Shown piece after piece: positions 36,991 through 48,174 of a stretch of DNA of 64,000 bases; within the stretch, counting starts at the first letter, position 1; every line of letters starts with the position of its first letter. A model generated the notes under the pieces. The model was not told the origin of the DNA and did not search any database. It was given only the letters and a program-made list of their open reading frames with translations. Made by a program: the position numbers and the translations under genes. The stretch is from Nautilus pompilius (taxonomy: Eukaryota > Mollusca > Cephalopoda > Nautilida > Nautilidae), in contig JACATO010002128.1 in NCBI GenBank assembly GCA_018389105.1, forward strand, positions 310,001 to 374,000, read 5' to 3'.

Positions 36991-37164
36991 ATAGGGGAGA
37001 CAGGGCAGGGCTAGTTGTTACAAGGGTTAGGTGAGCTATAACTGACATCACGCTTTACCTCTTTAATCAAGGGTCAAAGCATATACAAAGTCCATTACAG
37101 CTCATCTGTATGTTTAATTAGAAATTATTGATGCTGTAACAATCATCCATGGTCCCCCCCTATG
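36991..37164. mobile_element. Fold-back MITE copy (family A)
   Basis: Left end ATAGGGGAGACAGGG then CTAGTTGTTACA. Right end GTTTAATTAGAAATTATTGA, GCTGTAACAA and CCCCCCTAT. The two halves are inverted copies meeting at GGGTCAAAGC. Confidence 0.75.
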
Positions 37165-37814
37165 CATTTATTGAAAAATGTTCAGTGGAACAAAATGCTA
37201 ACCTCCACATTTGTCAAAGATGAATTTCATGTACATAACCCTAACTAACAACAGCACTATTGCTCCAAAAAACAGAGTCTACCTAGCATGTAAATAAGCA
37301 TTCACTGCTGAATCAAGACCCTTACAAGGCTTGGTGCTCTGATTAGGCAAAACCTATTTCTAAAGTAAAGATCTGATATGCTGCATCTGTCAAGGCTACA
37401 GCACTAGATTCAAATTTTCACAACCTGATACAACAATTTACAGAAAAGGGAGTTTGGCTGACAAAAAATTCAGTTTGTCACAATATTTTTCAGTGCTATT
37501 TTTGCTCAGAAAGCCCCAAACATTCCTGAATGAACACACCGCTGAACCAGTTTTGTATAGATTGCAGAATTTCATTCATAAATGTGAGCATTATAAAAGA
37601 ATTTTGTTTTTCTTAACCTCACAAATTAATCTAAGATACTTGAAGAACCAATTTGTAAAGTATAACCATGCTGCCATAGGTGATTTAAGTTATGGAGTTT
37701 TCCAAACTTTTGACTTCATATATCTCAGTATGGGCATGCTGTGGGCTAACACTTTGTTCCACCTACCCCTTCATGTACAAATGAAAAATCATGAGTTGTT
37801 CAAATTATTAAGGC

Positions 37815-37836
37815 AGGTGTGTGTGTGTGTGTGTGG
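37815..37836. repeat. (GT)n microsatellite
   Basis: A GT dinucleotide run in the anoctamin intron between 36579 and 37964. Confidence 0.8.
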
Positions 37837-37963
37837 TGGTTACTGTGGTAATAGATATTATTAAATAATCAGAAAAGGTTTAAATCAGCCCAACTTGACA
37901 ACATAGAGACTAAGTTACACAATTATATACAAATTCAAAAGACTTGTATAAAGAAGAATTTAC

Positions 37964-38159
37964 CCCAGGTAGTCAGTTTTAAGGCCAACCTTTCGTACAC
38001 CTTCCCCAGGGCCATGATCAAGATTAAGTTGACCACTGCTGCCGACATACTTGCAATGGTGGATGCATTTGGCCTCAGAGTCTTGTTTTGGAACAATGGA
38101 ATGCTGACCAGCACACGGTACATGATCACGGCAACAATGAAAATGATGACCAGTGATAT
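37964..38159 (-). CDS. Anoctamin-7-like exon (TM3-TM4)
   Basis: Starts ISLVIIFIVAVIMYRVLVSI, then a short loop (NKTLRPNAST) and a second hydrophobic helix SAAVVNLILIMALGKVYE. Ends TTW plus one base of the next Glu codon. Acceptor TTTTCAAG, donor GTAAAT. NKT is a possible sequon. Confidence 0.93.
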
Positions 38160-38504
38160 CTTGAAAAGAAATACACGACTCATTAAAAATGACAGCCCAC
38201 CTATTGTGATAGGGGTGAGCAGAATACAACTGACTTCCACTAAATGAATTTTGACTTTATCATTAATAAGTTTTGTATGTTGTCATAGAAAAACTACCTG
38301 TCTATAAATTGTTTAGCAATGGTTTTACATCCAAACATCAACAGAGAGAGACAGACGTGAGGAAGGATTCTTGTGTTGTTGTGAGCCAGGTATTACAGGT
38401 AATAACAAGTGTTAGTGAGAAGTCTTGAGTGACAACATGATAGTAAGCCACGTGAGCCAGGTGTCATACACCTGTCTCAACAGTGATAACAGCTCTACAA
38501 TGGA

Positions 38505-38762
38505 GACAATCCTGGTGAGAGAGAATTGCCTATCCTGCACCTTGAGGGGCCAGGCACTTCCAACTGGCAGGGAAATCCCTACCAAAACTCTTCATTTTTA
38601 AATGTGGGAGCAGACCTACATGACTGGATGGTCAAGAAAGCAAGAAGAAACACCAGAGAGGTAGTCAAACTGAGCTGGCCCCAATTGGGAATCAAACTAA
38701 AGTTCTCAACCTTGGCAGTCCAGTAACCAAGCCACTGAGCTACCAGCCGCCCAGTGTCACAG
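38505..38762 (-). mobile_element. tRNA-derived SINE (minus orientation)
   Basis: The minus strand begins GGGCGGCTGGTAGCTCAGTG, an A-box-like tRNA head. It continues with a B-box-like GTTTGATTCCCAATTGGGG. The body includes a CCTGCCAGTTGGAAGT-type segment. It lies inside an anoctamin intron, opposite to none of its exons. Confidence 0.7.
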
Positions 38763-38976
38763 ATGATAATTCTCATATGCTAATGAAGCATCTTAGGTGA
38801 CATACAATAAAAGTGTTGCATTATGGAAACATTTTCTAAATTAATTATGAAGAGAAACTTGTTTGAATACCCAAAACTGCTACTCTAAACCCAAATAATT
38901 TTTTGGATGTTGACTATGGACTACACCCAGCTGATGCTCATTGCTTTTCAAATTCATTTGATTTTGGAAGGAAAAT

Positions 38977-38990
38977 GAGAGAGAGAGAGA

Positions 38991-39036
<46 letters not shown>
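38977..39036. repeat. (GA)n / (CT)n tract
   Basis: A nearly pure GA run with one T. On the transcribed minus strand it reads as CT and begins 38 bases after the donor of the frameshifted anoctamin exon (39075-39213). Confidence 0.95.
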
Positions 39037-39040
<4 letters not shown>

Positions 39041-39074
39041 TATGATTAGTAAGAGACAAGAAAAAGAAACTTAC

Positions 39075-39213
39075 CATAATGATAATGATTTGCCAGACCA
39101 GAGAGAATTCTGGGAATTCTTGCTCGAGGGGGGAAATATGGCTCCTTGATTCCTGTGATTGGGTTCTTCTCATACAATGTGGCTTTTGCAGCATATTCTG
39201 GACGTGGACGCTC
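39075..39213 (-). CDS. Anoctamin-7-like exon with one-base frameshift
   Basis: Encodes ERPRPEYAAKATLYEKNPIT, then EPYFPPRARIPRILSGLA, clearly anoctamin-7-like. The entering phase is 0 and the leaving phase must be 0, but the exon is 139 bases long (46 codons plus 1). Past SGLA the frame reads NHYHY. Dropping one T from the TTT at 39089-39091 (AAA on the coding strand) gives AIIIIM, which joins in frame to ISLVIIF of the next exon and makes a normal membrane helix. The exon is therefore real but carries a surplus base, either a sequencing or assembly error or a true lesion. Donor GTAAGT. Confidence 0.88.
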
Positions 39214-40588
39214 CTGAAATAGTGAAATGGAAATCATGTTAACAGGGAACAAATAGTGTTTCATCCTATTATAGCTGAGTTTATAGTTTTCTTATTAAAT
39301 GCCTATAGTAATTAAACGTTCTTCCACAAAAACTGCACATGAATAAAGGGTGCCATTTGGATGCAGGCAGATAAGAAATAGTCTTTCACATTATGACAAA
39401 ATTTTTAATGGTCAAAACAGCGAAATAAGATAAAAAATGACTTTCATTGCTCTGCATCTCATACACACAGAACAGAATAAAGCCTCATAGCTGAATTTTT
39501 CTTAAAAATACTAAAAGTATTCTTTCATACAAATTAGAAATAGTGATGGCGCATTATGATACAACTTTAAGAGAGATGAAGGCAAACATGCTAACCTAAT
39601 AAGGATCAATCCTTTCTTTTAATCCATTGTAAAGAAAGATAGAGGGAATCTTGGGTATTCTGACTGGCTGGTTTGCTCTGACGGGCCTAAAGTTTGCCTG
39701 GGCAAAGGGTGAAAAGTGTCTAAAGCTACGGCAGTTATTGCATGAAATCATGAGCCAAAAAACCCCCCAGTCGATGAATATGATAGCTGGCAGCAGAGTC
39801 TTGTGCCTCGGCGAACCCTTGAGACAAGAAAAGAAAGAAAGAAAATTTTAAATAAAGGACTCAGAGAAAAATGATGATCGTCTCTGTGTTTCCTGAAGGT
39901 TTTAACATAATTCCGTCTGAGATGCTTTGGTACTATGAAAGCTTGCTTGCTTCTCTGAAAATTAGACAGATGAACTGGCTGCTTGTATACCGGCAGAAAT
40001 GCAGGAATTTTGACACAGGCGATAAGGGTTGGTCTGAAGAAGAAATGGAATTGCCACAACTGGGTTAAAACAAAAACAATGGAGGAGAATTTCCAGACTA
40101 AAAATAAAAAAGAAAAAAAAATGGTGGCAGGTATTACATCATTTGTGGGTGGCTTGAAAGAAACAAAAAAAAGCTCTGGCCAGCTGCCAAAGCCTTTGAT
40201 CTTGTCATGGCTAAAGGCTTTTCCTTCCATTTGTGCAGTAAATGAAAATGAAACAGTGCATATGTTTATATCCAATACTAGCATAAAGAACAGCAGCAGC
40301 CATGATCAAAATGGCAAAGAAGTCTGTTTTGCTTCTAACAAATAATTAGAAGTAAATTCCTCTCAAACCTTTGAGAACCAAAAATTAAAGTTTGCTGTCT
40401 TTAGCAATTTAGTTACTACTTCAACTTTAATCAAAGACATTTTAAGTGGAAAAACTTATACATTTTGATATTAAAATTATTAATACATGAAATATTAAAG
40501 TTGTACTATCAGATTTATTATAAGACCATTCCATTTCAAATAAAATACATGACACCTTACTACGTCAGAGCAAAACCACAACTATTAT

Positions 40589-41007
40589 GTAGGGAGACAA
40601 AGGCTAATTGTTACAGTACCAGTAATTCCTAATTAAATGTACAGATGAGATATAATTAATGTCACATGCTTTGACTGTTGATATTATAGCTTTAAAGCAT
40701 ACTATGTTGATTATAGCTCATCTATACATTTAATTAGATGGCATCAAGGCGCAGTGGGTGGTGAGTTTGCTCGTCAATAGTTCAATCCCTGGTGGGGTTG
40801 GAGGTGTGTGCTGCTGATGAGAGCCAAAAAGTCCGAAACAGCTGTATAGCCCTACTCTGGATACCAACATTTACCTTGAGTCTCAACCTAGACACACCTC
40901 TCGAGGTGCCCCAACGACCTATGGGTTATGGGACAAGTGAAGTGAAGTGATACATTTAATTAAGAATTACTGGAGCTATAACAATTTACAACTATCCCTG
41001 GGCTAAT
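40589..41007. mobile_element. Fold-back MITE copy (family A) interrupted by a SINE
   Basis: The left half starts GTAGGGAGACAAAGGC, then TTGTTACAGTACCAGTAATT. The right half resumes after the SINE with AAGAATTACTGGAGCTATAA and ends near CTATCCCTGGGC. Without the SINE and one copy of its target duplication the element would be about 190 bp. Confidence 0.8.
40737..40949 (+). mobile_element. 213-bp tRNA-derived SINE with 13-bp target-site duplication
   Basis: Flanked by ATACATTTAATTA at 40724-40736 and 40950-40962. Head: GGCGCAGTGGGTGGTGAGTT (A-box-like), then AGTTCAATCCCTGGTGGGG (B-box-like). The 3' end is GGGACAAGTGAAGTGAAGTG, a short tandem AAGTG tail. Both boundaries are fixed by the duplication. 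It sits inside a fold-back MITE. Confidence 0.9.
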
Positions 41008-42731
41008 GCTATAACTTAAAGGTCCATGGCAATAGCATTTATTTTAATCTTTTGTCTGTTTGCAAATTAATAAAGACATGCTTTTTACAGACATGATCCT
41101 CACATTCCTTTCTCTCTACAAGGAAACCCAAACAAAGCTTCAGCAGAGATGTATATCAGCTAAAAAGGTCATGTTATCTTGTACTGTACATTATGATTAA
41201 ATTCTGTATGGTTGCAGGGTACAGATGAAATACATGTTTAAAAGGACACATTTTTCATAGGATTCATTAAAATTAAGTTTAAGATATATTATATTTACCA
41301 TAACTTTTCCACTATGCTTAATTACCTATTTATAATTTTTCCTTTTCTATATAAACAAATGTATACAACTGCAGTAATGTAACAAGAGACATTTCAATTA
41401 TAATTGCAGATAAAATTCTGGTTTTCTTTCCAGTTGTGTAAATAACAAACTTTCTGGGGAAAACGTTTTTGCTCACATATGAATATTTGTGCAACTTACA
41501 TCAGAGATATGTATGCTTATGATATTTAAACCTATATATTCTGCACCCTGGCCACTGGCTAAAGAATGCATAATAGTAGAAGCCAAAAGCTGATTTTTTC
41601 AGTCAACGTAACACAATTCAACAGCAGAATCCCATGGGAATGAGGGCAATAAACAAAATGATTTACCATCAACGTTTTTGAAGATTTGACATCTGATCTC
41701 AAAACTCTGAATGACTGGGAAGAGGTTGCTATCTTGCTAAAGAGTTGATGAATTATTGATCTTCCTATCAGAGATGTGTTTATCCTGACTATGATGAATA
41801 TCCCGTAATATCGATGAACTAAGTCGATCTCACATCTTAATAACTCTTGTGTAACAAATGCAACATGATATCAAAAAAATTTTTTTAAAAACTGTCTATC
41901 TTAAAAATAATTATTTATTAAATTCTTTGTCCAAAAATCACCCACCTATCATGATTCTTTTATAGATTTATCTTATGCCCATGTAAGATTTTTGCTATTC
42001 TTGACACTGTGTATGATTTCTTTTTTAAATCTTGCATTCTACCCGCCATCAGAGCCAGTTAAGATACCAGTCATTATTAGCATTTAAGTCAAATGAACCA
42101 ACAACAAAAAAAGAAAATAAATGACCACCAAGACTGGTCAAGCAGGAGAATTATTAAATGGATGCTGTGTTGTTTTAAATATGCAACATACATTATCTTC
42201 ATCTTTGTTTCAGTGTTTGCATGCACACATCATTACCGATTCCAAAGAAATCAGAACGCTTCTAAGCAAGATTTTAAACTTTTAGTCCCATCTCCATTAC
42301 AACTGGTTTGAAGTAACTTCTGATTTCCATCAGGTCTACGAGTGTTGTGTCCGCTGAATAATGACTACAATTGTGAAAATTATCGTTAATCCAGCAAAAA
42401 CTGGTTCATCCTTCTGTTCAATAAAATGCCAAAAGATCCTATGACTCAGTAACCCTGACAGGGAAACTCTCTGAAGACTAATTTACAAGCCCAAGTTGTT
42501 AAGAATCATAGATTCTTTTGCAATGGGAAATCTTTGGTATAATATAGGAAGAGCTGCAGGTAGCCTTTTAAATTATTTTTAAAAGGGCTCTATTAAATAA
42601 AGTCAAACTGGGAGCAGAACCACAGCTAAGAGTAAATGTAATAAATCTGTTATCATTATTTGTGAAGTCATCAGGCCAATCTTACATATCCATTTTAATT
42701 CACCAGATTCCAATGGTGAAAGTTTCCTGTA

Positions 42732-43010
42732 CAGGGGCGGACTGAGCCATCGGTCAATCGGGCACTGCCCGAGGGCCCATAGCTACAAGGGGCCCACAGC
42801 TGCAAGAGATTCCCATATAAATTCTATTAAATGAATACTCAAATATACTCCAGATGCAGTCTGAGACAATTAATTTTAAAATTTTTTTTTTAAATTGACA
42901 CCCCCAAACTGCCCTCCCCTTACCTGGCGCTTTGTAGCCTCTGACATCAGCACTAAGGGGCCCAGTGAACAGTTATGCCGAGGGCCTATAATACTCTCAG
43001 TCCGCCCCTG
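42732..43010. mobile_element. 279-bp hAT-type MITE with perfect 8-bp target duplication
   Basis: Terminal inverted repeats CAGGGGCGGACTGAG (left, 42732) and CTCAGTCCGCCCCTG (right, to 43010) are perfect over 15 bp. The flanks are TTCCTGTA at 42724-42731 and 43011-43018, a perfect 8-bp target-site duplication. CAGGGGCGGA-type ends and 8-bp duplications are characteristic of the hAT superfamily. There is no transposase frame, so it is non-autonomous. Confidence 0.93.
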
Positions 43011-43157
43011 TTCCTGTAGCTGTGATGTGACATGAATGAGAGATAGAGAGTCCTTTGACCTCCCCCTACAAAGACCAGTAACATTTCCCTCTGCAGTTTA
43101 TTTATGCTCTCAGGCAAACTTTCGACTATGTACCAAAATCCTCTTTTAATAACTAAC

Positions 43158-43240
43158 CTCCTCATCCTCAAAACCCAGAACATCCCAGTGATGAGCCAGA
43201 CTAGCATTCTTCCGCTTCCAGTATTCCAGAAACGTCACGG
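43158..43240 (-). CDS. Anoctamin-7-like exon (after TM2, WKRKNA)
   Basis: Encodes VTFLEYWKRKNASLAHHWDV then LGFEDEE. The first two bases complete the split Ala codon. Acceptor TTATTTCAG, donor GTTAGT. WKRK(N/S)A is a TMEM16 hallmark. Confidence 0.95.
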
Positions 43241-43549
43241 CTGAAATAAGAGGAATTGATTTGTCTTGAATGGTAAATCTACTAAACAATAATATTAAAA
43301 CAAAACAGTGCTCAAAGGGATTGCTTAGCAAATATCCCCGCCTCACCTTTAACTTTCTTGTTAACTATATTTTAAGAAGTTTGGTCAGTCCAAGAAGGTA
43401 AGAATCTATCAATGAATTACAAAAGACTCCCCAATTAAAACAAAATCCTACTAAATTATTCTTTATGGTACTTAACTCTATCACCATTAACAGATACTAC
43501 TGATAGTTCATTATATTCATTTACATCTGAAACCTGAGCTGTTTTCACA

Positions 43550-43675
43550 GAGGAAAGTTGTTACAGCACCAGTAATTCCTAATTAAAAATATAGGTGAGG
43601 TTTTAATCAACATTGCTCATCTATACATTAAATTAGGGATTACTAGTGTTGTTAACAACTAGTTTTGACCTCTCC
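43550..43675. mobile_element. Fold-back MITE copy (family A), internally shortened
   Basis: AGTTGTTACAGCACCAGTAA on the left; CTATACATTAAATTAGGGAT and GTTAACAACTAG on the right. The centre of the palindrome is deleted. Confidence 0.75.
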
Positions 43676-45504
43676 AATGCTCAATTTTAAAAGTTTTTAA
43701 ATATCAAACTTTGCTGATTATTTAGCCTATCTAAGGTCATGACCCCTAGCCAAGTCTGTCCACAAGTTCAAAATCCTTAATTAGTTTGAAAACTGCCATC
43801 AGATTTCCTCTCATGTGTCTAATACCCACTCTAAACTAAGCGGCGATAGCTTCTAGAAAACAGGAGGCAGCGAAACTGATAATATTCTTCAGACAACACC
43901 TTCACGCTTCCCTAAAACCAATCTGAACAACAGTAATAACCAGCTTGAGAACCGATTGCCTCAGTTTCAGTTTCAAACAGATTTGATTGAAGAAGAAGAG
44001 GCAGAATAAGTGTAATCTTTTCTGTTAAATGGCTCCACATCGGAAAATTCAACCCTAGCCGCACACTGGGTGTCGTTGATGGGCTCCAGCTTCACTCTGA
44101 TTCTATCTGAAGCTGTTTTTATTCGGGTAAAAACAAATATAACTTTTGTACAACTGGTTTCTGTTGATTATAAAAAAGTCTTGGTCGTGAAGATCTTCAA
44201 ATCAACTGTTGATTACTCCCATTAAGCAGAACACCGCCAATAATAACAATGAAGATGAAGTCTACATAAAAGGTTCTGCAGTCCACTTTATATTTATAGT
44301 TTTAACTGGTAATAAATACACTGTGGTACAGTATTTTATTGTGTACAGATGCAGCCATGTTATGCGAAAACACTGTAAAGATTAATTGGTTTATTTTAGA
44401 TCAGGATATTATTATTGATTTTCTAAAATCATATGCTTCCCACAGACAACCTGTCAGGGAGGGAAATGTGCACAGCCTCCCGTAGAATGGATATGAGAGG
44501 TTTCCATTAGTCAGTATCTCTACTCATCATAGACAGGCTATGATTTTCTCCCACCACGCCACCACAAAAGAAAACAAGCAAAAAAAAAACCATAGCTCTC
44601 ATCCTCTTGTTCTCTCCCTACGCAGTATATATTTTTAAGAAACAGTTGTCGGCTTACTCTATTCCAAATTCACAGCATCACTGCCAAACCAACCGTAATA
44701 TGTGCACTCACACTTCTGTCCAACTCCAATACCAGTATCTATACAAGATGAAACTTGATAATAAAAAGAAAATGGAAAGAAGGATTGACCCACTCTGGGA
44801 GGTCAAATTATCAGTATAGGTCTGTGTTTGCAAGAAGTTAGGCAGCATCTTGTTGAATAATAATTGAGAAAAGTGATTAAGCTATTATTATTATATCAGC
44901 CACATATAGGCCATGTTCCATTGCGAAGAGCGCTTTGGAAACTTTTCAGAAGTTCTACAGATAGGAAGAAAATGGGATGATAAGCATTTGTGCAACGTAA
45001 CTTTCAGGGCATCCAAAACCCTTGTGATGAATGGACACAACTCTTACGTCTGCCACTTCACTTCCCCTGACTTCTGTGTTTCGCTTATGTCCGAGTTGCA
45101 GGGAATGAAGCATGCTAAGGTACTCCTCCATTAAAGTATGGTTTAGAGAACTTAAAGGAGTGATGAACAACAATGAAGCTCCCTTCTTCCCCCCACCCCA
45201 CAGGAAATTCTCTTTATGTTTGGCGGTCCGTCATTGCTGTGCTAAATCAACAGAAACAATATGGAAAACTAACCATGAAAATATTTACGATTAGTCATCT
45301 GTATGCAACTGAAAAAAAAGTTTATTTATTCCTACTTCATGTAAAAGTACAGTAGGGCCAGGCCTGTCTGCAGTTAACAACCTTTTTGGTCCATTTTTGG
45401 CTGATCTGGTTGTCTCTAAGACCACCCTGGGATTTCTCCAGAACCCTTATTTGTTTCCAGGGCCATGGGATAATTGCTCTAGCTATTCTCCCCAAACTCT
45501 TGGT

Positions 45505-45592
45505 GTTACTAATTACAGCACCATTAATTTCTACTTAAATGTATAGATGAACTAAAAACAACATCATATGCTTTTTATATCTCATCTGATGC
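45505..45592. mobile_element. Half copy of fold-back MITE (family A)
   Basis: Only the left arm is seen: ATTACAGCACCATTAATTTC, then AATGTATAGATGAACTA and ATCATATGCTTT. Confidence 0.6.
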
Positions 45593-46642
45593 AAAAAATC
45601 TGGATGTTTGTATAAAATAAAATGGTTTTCTGACTCCTTATATATATATATATATGTATGTATAACTGAACATTCTCTTTCTGACCAGGATGCTTTGTAA
45701 ACATCCAGATGGTTATTTATGGGTATTTGGCTTGAACATCTGTATCTGTTTACTCTGGCTATTTGTTGTTCACCACACCTAAGTTTTCTAGTTTGCTTTT
45801 CAACAACACTGATGCCACTCATGTCAGAAAATAGGTTAATCAAGAGGGAGAGAGAGAATACTATGATAACTGGACTAGATGTTAACTATCAGAATTTGAA
45901 AATGCTAGCTGTAATGGTAGACTAACACGTATTGTGTATCTATTAAAAATTGGGAAACAAATGCCTTTAATAAAAGCTTTTTTTTTTTCCATTTCTAGTC
46001 ATTTAATTTAACACTGGGACTAGTGAATGAAGCAGGTATTCAAAGGTGTTGTTGGTTTTATTTATATCACTTAGTGGCAATAAATGTTTTTCAAGATACA
46101 TTTATTATAGAACCAACACGTGTATGTGGTGGTCACAGCTTTCCTTTTATTGATAATGGTAATGCTATCCATTTAGAAGGTGCAGAGCCTACAACATCTG
46201 TTGCTCTGTCTACCATTGTAATACTTCTCATTATTGAATACTTCTGTGATATTCTATGGTTTCCAGTACTCGGCTGTCAGTAATAATGACAACTCCTTTC
46301 TCTCTCTCTTTTTTTTTCCTGCATAAATGAGATTTCCTTCTGAGGTTATGAGAAATGCTTCCTTGGTTTCTGCATCTGCTTTGTCATAAAATGAGAAGTA
46401 TTTAGACGTATGGTATTCTCCAAAAGGTTATCTTTTATCTACTAAAAATGTTTGATCACAAGAACTTATTTACCTCCAAACAGATCTGAGTAATAGAAAA
46501 AATGGGGGTGCAGATTCCTGATGCTGTAACTCCCTGAAACCAATGGGTCTTCAAACAACTTTGTTCTTGTTGTCCCTCAGAATCAGCCAAACTAGCAACC
46601 AGACAAGGTAAAAACTTTGCACAGTACTGCAGCATGTGATAT

Positions 46643-46841
46643 AATAGGGAGATCAGGTTGTTACAGCACCAGTAATTCCTAATTAAATGCATAGAAGAAC
46701 TATAATTGCCAGCACATGCTTTAACTGAAGGCCAAAGCATGTGATATCAACTACAGATCATCTATTTCTTTAATTAGCAATTACAGGAGATGTAAAAAAA
46801 ACTTACTCCTGTAACTGGCTAGCCCCAGTCTCCCCTATTAC
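46643..46841. mobile_element. Fold-back MITE copy (family A), near full length
   Basis: Left end TAGGGAGATCAGGTTGTTAC with AGCACCAGTAATTCCTAATT. Right end TGTAACTGGCTAGCCCCAGT and CTCCCCTA. Central inverted pair CACATGCTTT / AAAGCATGTG. The best copy for defining the family: about 199 bp, almost wholly palindromic. Confidence 0.85.
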
Positions 46842-47570
46842 TGACATTTTTATTTCAGATCCCATAGAAAAAAAAATGGGATGTCAGTGGTTTTCCAGTT
46901 TTTAGTCAACCAGACCAACTGCCCTGCCATGCTAGTCTCTGAAGGAGGTGACTTTCTGCCATATTCTTGAGGTTACTAAGATGGCTACTTTTTGAAGATA
47001 AACATTTTAGATGCTTGGAATCTCTTCAAGTCTTTCTTCATTGTTTTAAATCTCTACTCTTGCAGTTCTGATCACATTGCATCTGTTTTCATCTGCCACT
47101 TTCTACTGCATTCAATTTGCATGTCAACATATTTCTGTATTATTTCTCTTTCTTCGACACTTACACTGTAGTCACTGGGAATATGACATCTATCAGCTGA
47201 CATATTTAAACCTATTATTATCATCAAACCTCAGGTAACCTTACCAGGTGATCTTAACCTACACAAGGTAAATCAGTTTTAAAACTGTTCTAAACAATCT
47301 AAATGCCATAGGCCCTACTACAAAAATATTAAACATCTGCATTAAATATATTTTTTTTTTAAAAATACAAATATCAGCCCAAACCTCAGTGGCATACTTC
47401 TTTTCATCTTTACAAATGCAAGAACTAACTCTACAGGGAAGCTCTGGAATCGACTGACTCCTGGAATGTGTAATCAAAGTTAGAAAAGGTATGAAGTGTC
47501 TTAGGATTAAATGTTTTAGCTGAGTTGAGAAGACAACAATGATGGCAGCTTTGACCAAGCACAAGCTTAC

Positions 47571-47737
47571 CCCAGAAAGACACAAACACAGCAAAGAAAA
47601 CGGTCCCCGGATGATCGAACAGGTAAGCAATTTTCACAAAAACACAGACGTCAGAAAGGTACCAGAACCGACATCCCACATCTTCATCACACAGCGGGCA
47701 CATCTTGTACATCTTCTCGCTCGCACAGACTTCGTTT
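47571..47737 (-). CDS. Anoctamin-7-like exon (Cys-rich extracellular loop and TM2)
   Basis: Encodes NEVCASEKMYKMCPLCDEDV, further Cys/Trp residues, then LFDHPGTVFFAVFVSFW. CPLC and FDHPGTVFF are conserved anoctamin blocks; the cysteines are likely disulphide-bonded outside the cell. Acceptor TTTTTTCAG, donor GTAAGC. Confidence 0.95.
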
Positions 47738-48083
47738 CTGAAAAAAGTTTGCGGGTTTTTTTGTTTAAATACAGATCTCCATCTGCAGCTTTTAGGTCTT
47801 AGCAAATGTCTCGGTTAGCCATCTTGATCAAGAAGTGGATGGGATTAGAAATTTAACACTAGAGCAAATTTTTAAAAGGTTTAAGTCTTCGTGTTTCTCT
47901 TTATCTCCACTAAATAAGAAAAAAAAAAAACAATAACATCAGGGTTCATCTTAGACATCATAAAGCCTGCAATACGTTTTACAATGGTTGTTTTTTTATT
48001 TTTTTTTTTAAAAAAAAGGCCAGATTCTCACAGCAAAGGAGCAAACAAATAAAAATAAATCCTCAAAGTGCTGCTGTACTTAC

Positions 48084-48174
48084 GCTGGAATGTTGTCATT
48101 CATTGTCATAACTCCGAACAGAAACACCACCATTCCAACAATGGCTGCTGGCAGGAGCCAAGCTGTATAGAAAC
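48084..48174 (-). CDS. Anoctamin-7-like exon (TM1)
   Basis: Encodes FYTAWLLPAAIVGMVVFLFG then VMTMNDNIPA. I chose the acceptor CCTTGTAG next to 48174 over the internal TATACAG because it restores the conserved GFYTAWLLPAA and the split Gly codon. Donor GTAAGT. Confidence 0.93.

Larger units (their letters stand above)
39214..43157 (-). other. Anoctamin-7-like intron with nested mobile elements
   Basis: Holds a MITE with a SINE inside it (40589-41007) and a hAT-type MITE (42732-43010), listed separately. A minus-strand open frame of 178 codons at 39748-40284 shows no family similarity and has no matching splice context, so I treat it as chance. Confidence 0.6.
43241..47570 (-). other. Anoctamin-7-like intron with fold-back MITE copies
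   Basis: No exon was recognised. Contains three family A MITE copies (listed separately) and a (TA)n run at 45638-45654. Confidence 0.6.

Noticed and set aside
37454..37864. 136-codon plus-strand open frame
   Set aside because: Intronic, no similarity recognised, ends in a GT microsatellite.
39748..40284. 178-codon minus-strand open frame
   Set aside because: Lies within an anoctamin intron, Phe/Ser/Leu-rich, no recognisable domain; the anoctamin reading is continuous without it.
48084..48162. Shorter version of the TM1 exon using the TATACAG acceptor
   Set aside because: It would lose the conserved GFYTA residues and break the phase with the previous exon; the acceptor at 48175 restores both.
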